DNA of 38,556 nt from Comamonadaceae bacterium (GTDB taxonomy: Bacteria; Pseudomonadota; Gammaproteobacteria; Burkholderiales; Burkholderiaceae_C), in assembly GCA_027486555.1 (NCBI GenBank), contig JAIXOX010000014.1:1-38556 (forward strand). Direction: 5' to 3'. Below the pieces are notes generated by a model. That model searched no databases. It saw nothing but the letters and a program-made list of their open reading frames with translations, and was not told the origin of the DNA. Every line of letters begins with the position of its first letter. The stretch's first letter is position 1. Made by a program: the position numbers and the translations under genes. Below, one piece after another: positions 32,921 through 38,556 of this stretch.

Positions 32921-33627
32921 GAGCGGGTCCACTCCCAGGCTTGCGAGGTGTAAAAACCGCTGGCCACGCGCTGCATGCGCGCGCCTTGCCAGCCCTGCAG
33001 GTCGCTGTGGCCCTGCATGCGCTGCAGCAAGTCAGCGTGCGCCACGGGCGACAAAGAGGGTGAGCGGTCGCTGCGCGGAAACAGCCGGCCCGCGCTGTGC
33101 ATCAAGGCCAGCAGGGGTGTGCGCGGCGCGAAGGTGAAAACCATGGAGCTGCGGGTGCGCTGCGCCAAACCGGCCAAAGCTTCGGCGATTTGGTCGCTGT
33201 CGTAGTGGATGAGCGAGTCCATGCAGACCACATGGTCGAAGTGACCCAAATCGGGGCTGAGCATGTCGCCTGACAAAAATTCCACCGAGCCGGGCATCTT
33301 GGGGTGTTCGGCGGCCATGCGCTCAGCGGCCAGCTTGACCAGGGTGGGCGACAAATCAATAGCCACCACCTCGGCCCCGCGCAGCGCCGCTTGCAGGGCC
33401 AGGGCGCCGGTGCCGCAACCGGCGTCCAGCACGCGCTTGCCGCGCAGGTCTTGCGGCAGCCACGACAGCAGCGTCTCGCGCATGGTGTCACGCCCGGCGC
33501 GCACGGTCGCGCGGATGCGGCCCACCGGCTCGTTCGAGGTCAGGCGAGCCCAGGCATCGGCCGCTGTGCGGTCAAAGTAGTGCTCGATCTGGCTGCGGCG
33601 TTGTTCGTAGGCGGTGGTGCTGTTCAT
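32917..33627 (-). CDS. bchM: Mg-protoporphyrin IX O-methyltransferase
   Basis: The 236-residue class I SAM-dependent enzyme has motif I VLDAGCGTGALALQAA (from residue 67), motif II VVAIDLSPTLVKLA, and the BchM-type N-terminus (YFDRTAADAWARLTS). It methylates the 13-propionate before AcsF acts. It lies 33 bases after bchL and overlaps lhaA by 4. Confidence 0.95.
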   Translation of the reverse strand: MNSTTAYEQRRSQIEHYFDRTAADAWARLTSNEPVGRIRATVRAGRDTMRETLLSWLPQDLRGKRVLDAGCGTGALALQAALRGAEVVAIDLSPTLVKLAAERMAAEHPKMPGSVEFLSGDMLSPDLGHFDHVVCMDSLIHYDSDQIAEALAGLAQRTRSSMVFTFAPRTPLLALMHSAGRLFPRSDRSPSLSPVAHADLLQRMQGHSDLQGWQGARMQRVASGFYTSQAWEWTRS

Positions 33628-33660
33628 GTTGGGCTTTCGGTGCGTATTTGGCCGTGCGGA

Positions 33661-38370
<4,710 letters not shown>

Positions 38371-38396
<26 letters not shown>

Positions 38397-38556
38397 CGTA
38401 GAGCGTCTCCACGGTGATGGTCGCCACGCCCAGGTCTTGGGCAAATCGCTCGGTGTTGCGGCGGGCTTTGCCACGCACAAAGAACGGGATCTTGCCCAGC
38501 TCCTTTTCGGCTTCGGGGCTCCAGGTGGCCTGGTTCGAAGCGGCTTGGGCGGGGGC
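38371..38556 (-). CDS. bchB: Protochlorophyllide reductase subunit B, C-terminal part (partial)
   Basis: The window ends inside this gene; only 61 C-terminal residues and the TAA stop are present. They contain [20 protein letters not shown] and [20 protein letters not shown], the helical C-terminal domain of BchB that contacts the substrate. With bchL nearby, and bchN expected upstream, it completes the dark reductase. It overlaps the bchH start by 26 bases. Confidence 0.92.

Noticed and set aside
31418..32953. A 511-codon plus-strand frame, and similar long plus-strand frames at 27451-28677 and 33304-34872
   Set aside because: Antisense to lhaA, to crtI/puhE and to bchM/bchL respectively, all of which have clear family motifs.

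Overview
The window is most of a photosynthesis gene cluster (PGC) from a purple, anoxygenic-phototrophic betaproteobacterium. The Burkholderiales, probably Comamonadaceae close to Limnohabitans, Rhodoferax or Rubrivivax, fit best. This placement is inferred from several points: the gene order puf-crtADC-puc and bchBHLM-lhaA-puh-acsF-puhE-crtIB; a tetraheme PufC; an oxygen-dependent cyclase (AcsF); CrtA (spheroidenone-type carotenoids); Ala/Pro-rich tails on both antenna alpha polypeptides; and a long CrtC. No taxonomic search was possible.

Left arm (40-9065, + strand). The core antenna and reaction centre operon pufB-[74-aa membrane protein]-pufA-pufL-pufM-pufC runs into crtA-crtD-crtC and then the LH2 operon pucB-pucA-pucC, which ends with a 31-residue single-span membrane protein and a clear intrinsic terminator. 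Two tiny membrane proteins in antenna operons are the most novel-looking genes here: the 74-aa product between pufB and pufA, and the 31-aa product after pucC. crtC appears to start 349 bp inside crtD behind a strong ribosome-binding site. Hairpins between pufA and pufL and between pucA and pucC fit the known need for antenna mRNA in excess over reaction-centre and assembly mRNA.

Middle (9.2-24.5 kb). The PGC is interrupted by about 15 kb without photosynthesis genes. It holds a LysE-type exporter and a ureide/N-carbamoyl-compound catabolic cluster: an Asp/Glu/hydantoin racemase, a five-gene dipeptide-type ABC importer, an amidase, a ureidoglycolate lyase (AllA), a GntR/FCD regulator and an M20 carbamoylase. 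Two identical 16-bp sites sit in the divergent control region and are good regulator-site candidates. Next comes a low-GC scar zone with a REP palindrome, a broken SNF2-type helicase remnant, a zinc-ribbon small protein, an unrecognised 551-aa protein, a truncated membrane-protein frame and a 93-bp-period tandem array of paired REP palindromes.

Right arm (38556 down to 24519, - strand). A densely packed superoperon reads bchB(partial)-bchH-bchL-bchM-lhaA-puhA-puhB-puhC-acsF-puhE-crtI-crtB-BLUF. Many start/stop codons overlap as ATGA. It makes bacteriochlorophyll (Mg chelation, methylation, ring E, dark protochlorophyllide reduction), the H subunit, assembly factors and the carotenoid backbone. 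It ends with a stand-alone blue-light sensor whose start overlaps the crtB stop and whose flavin-site residues match the AppA spacing exactly.
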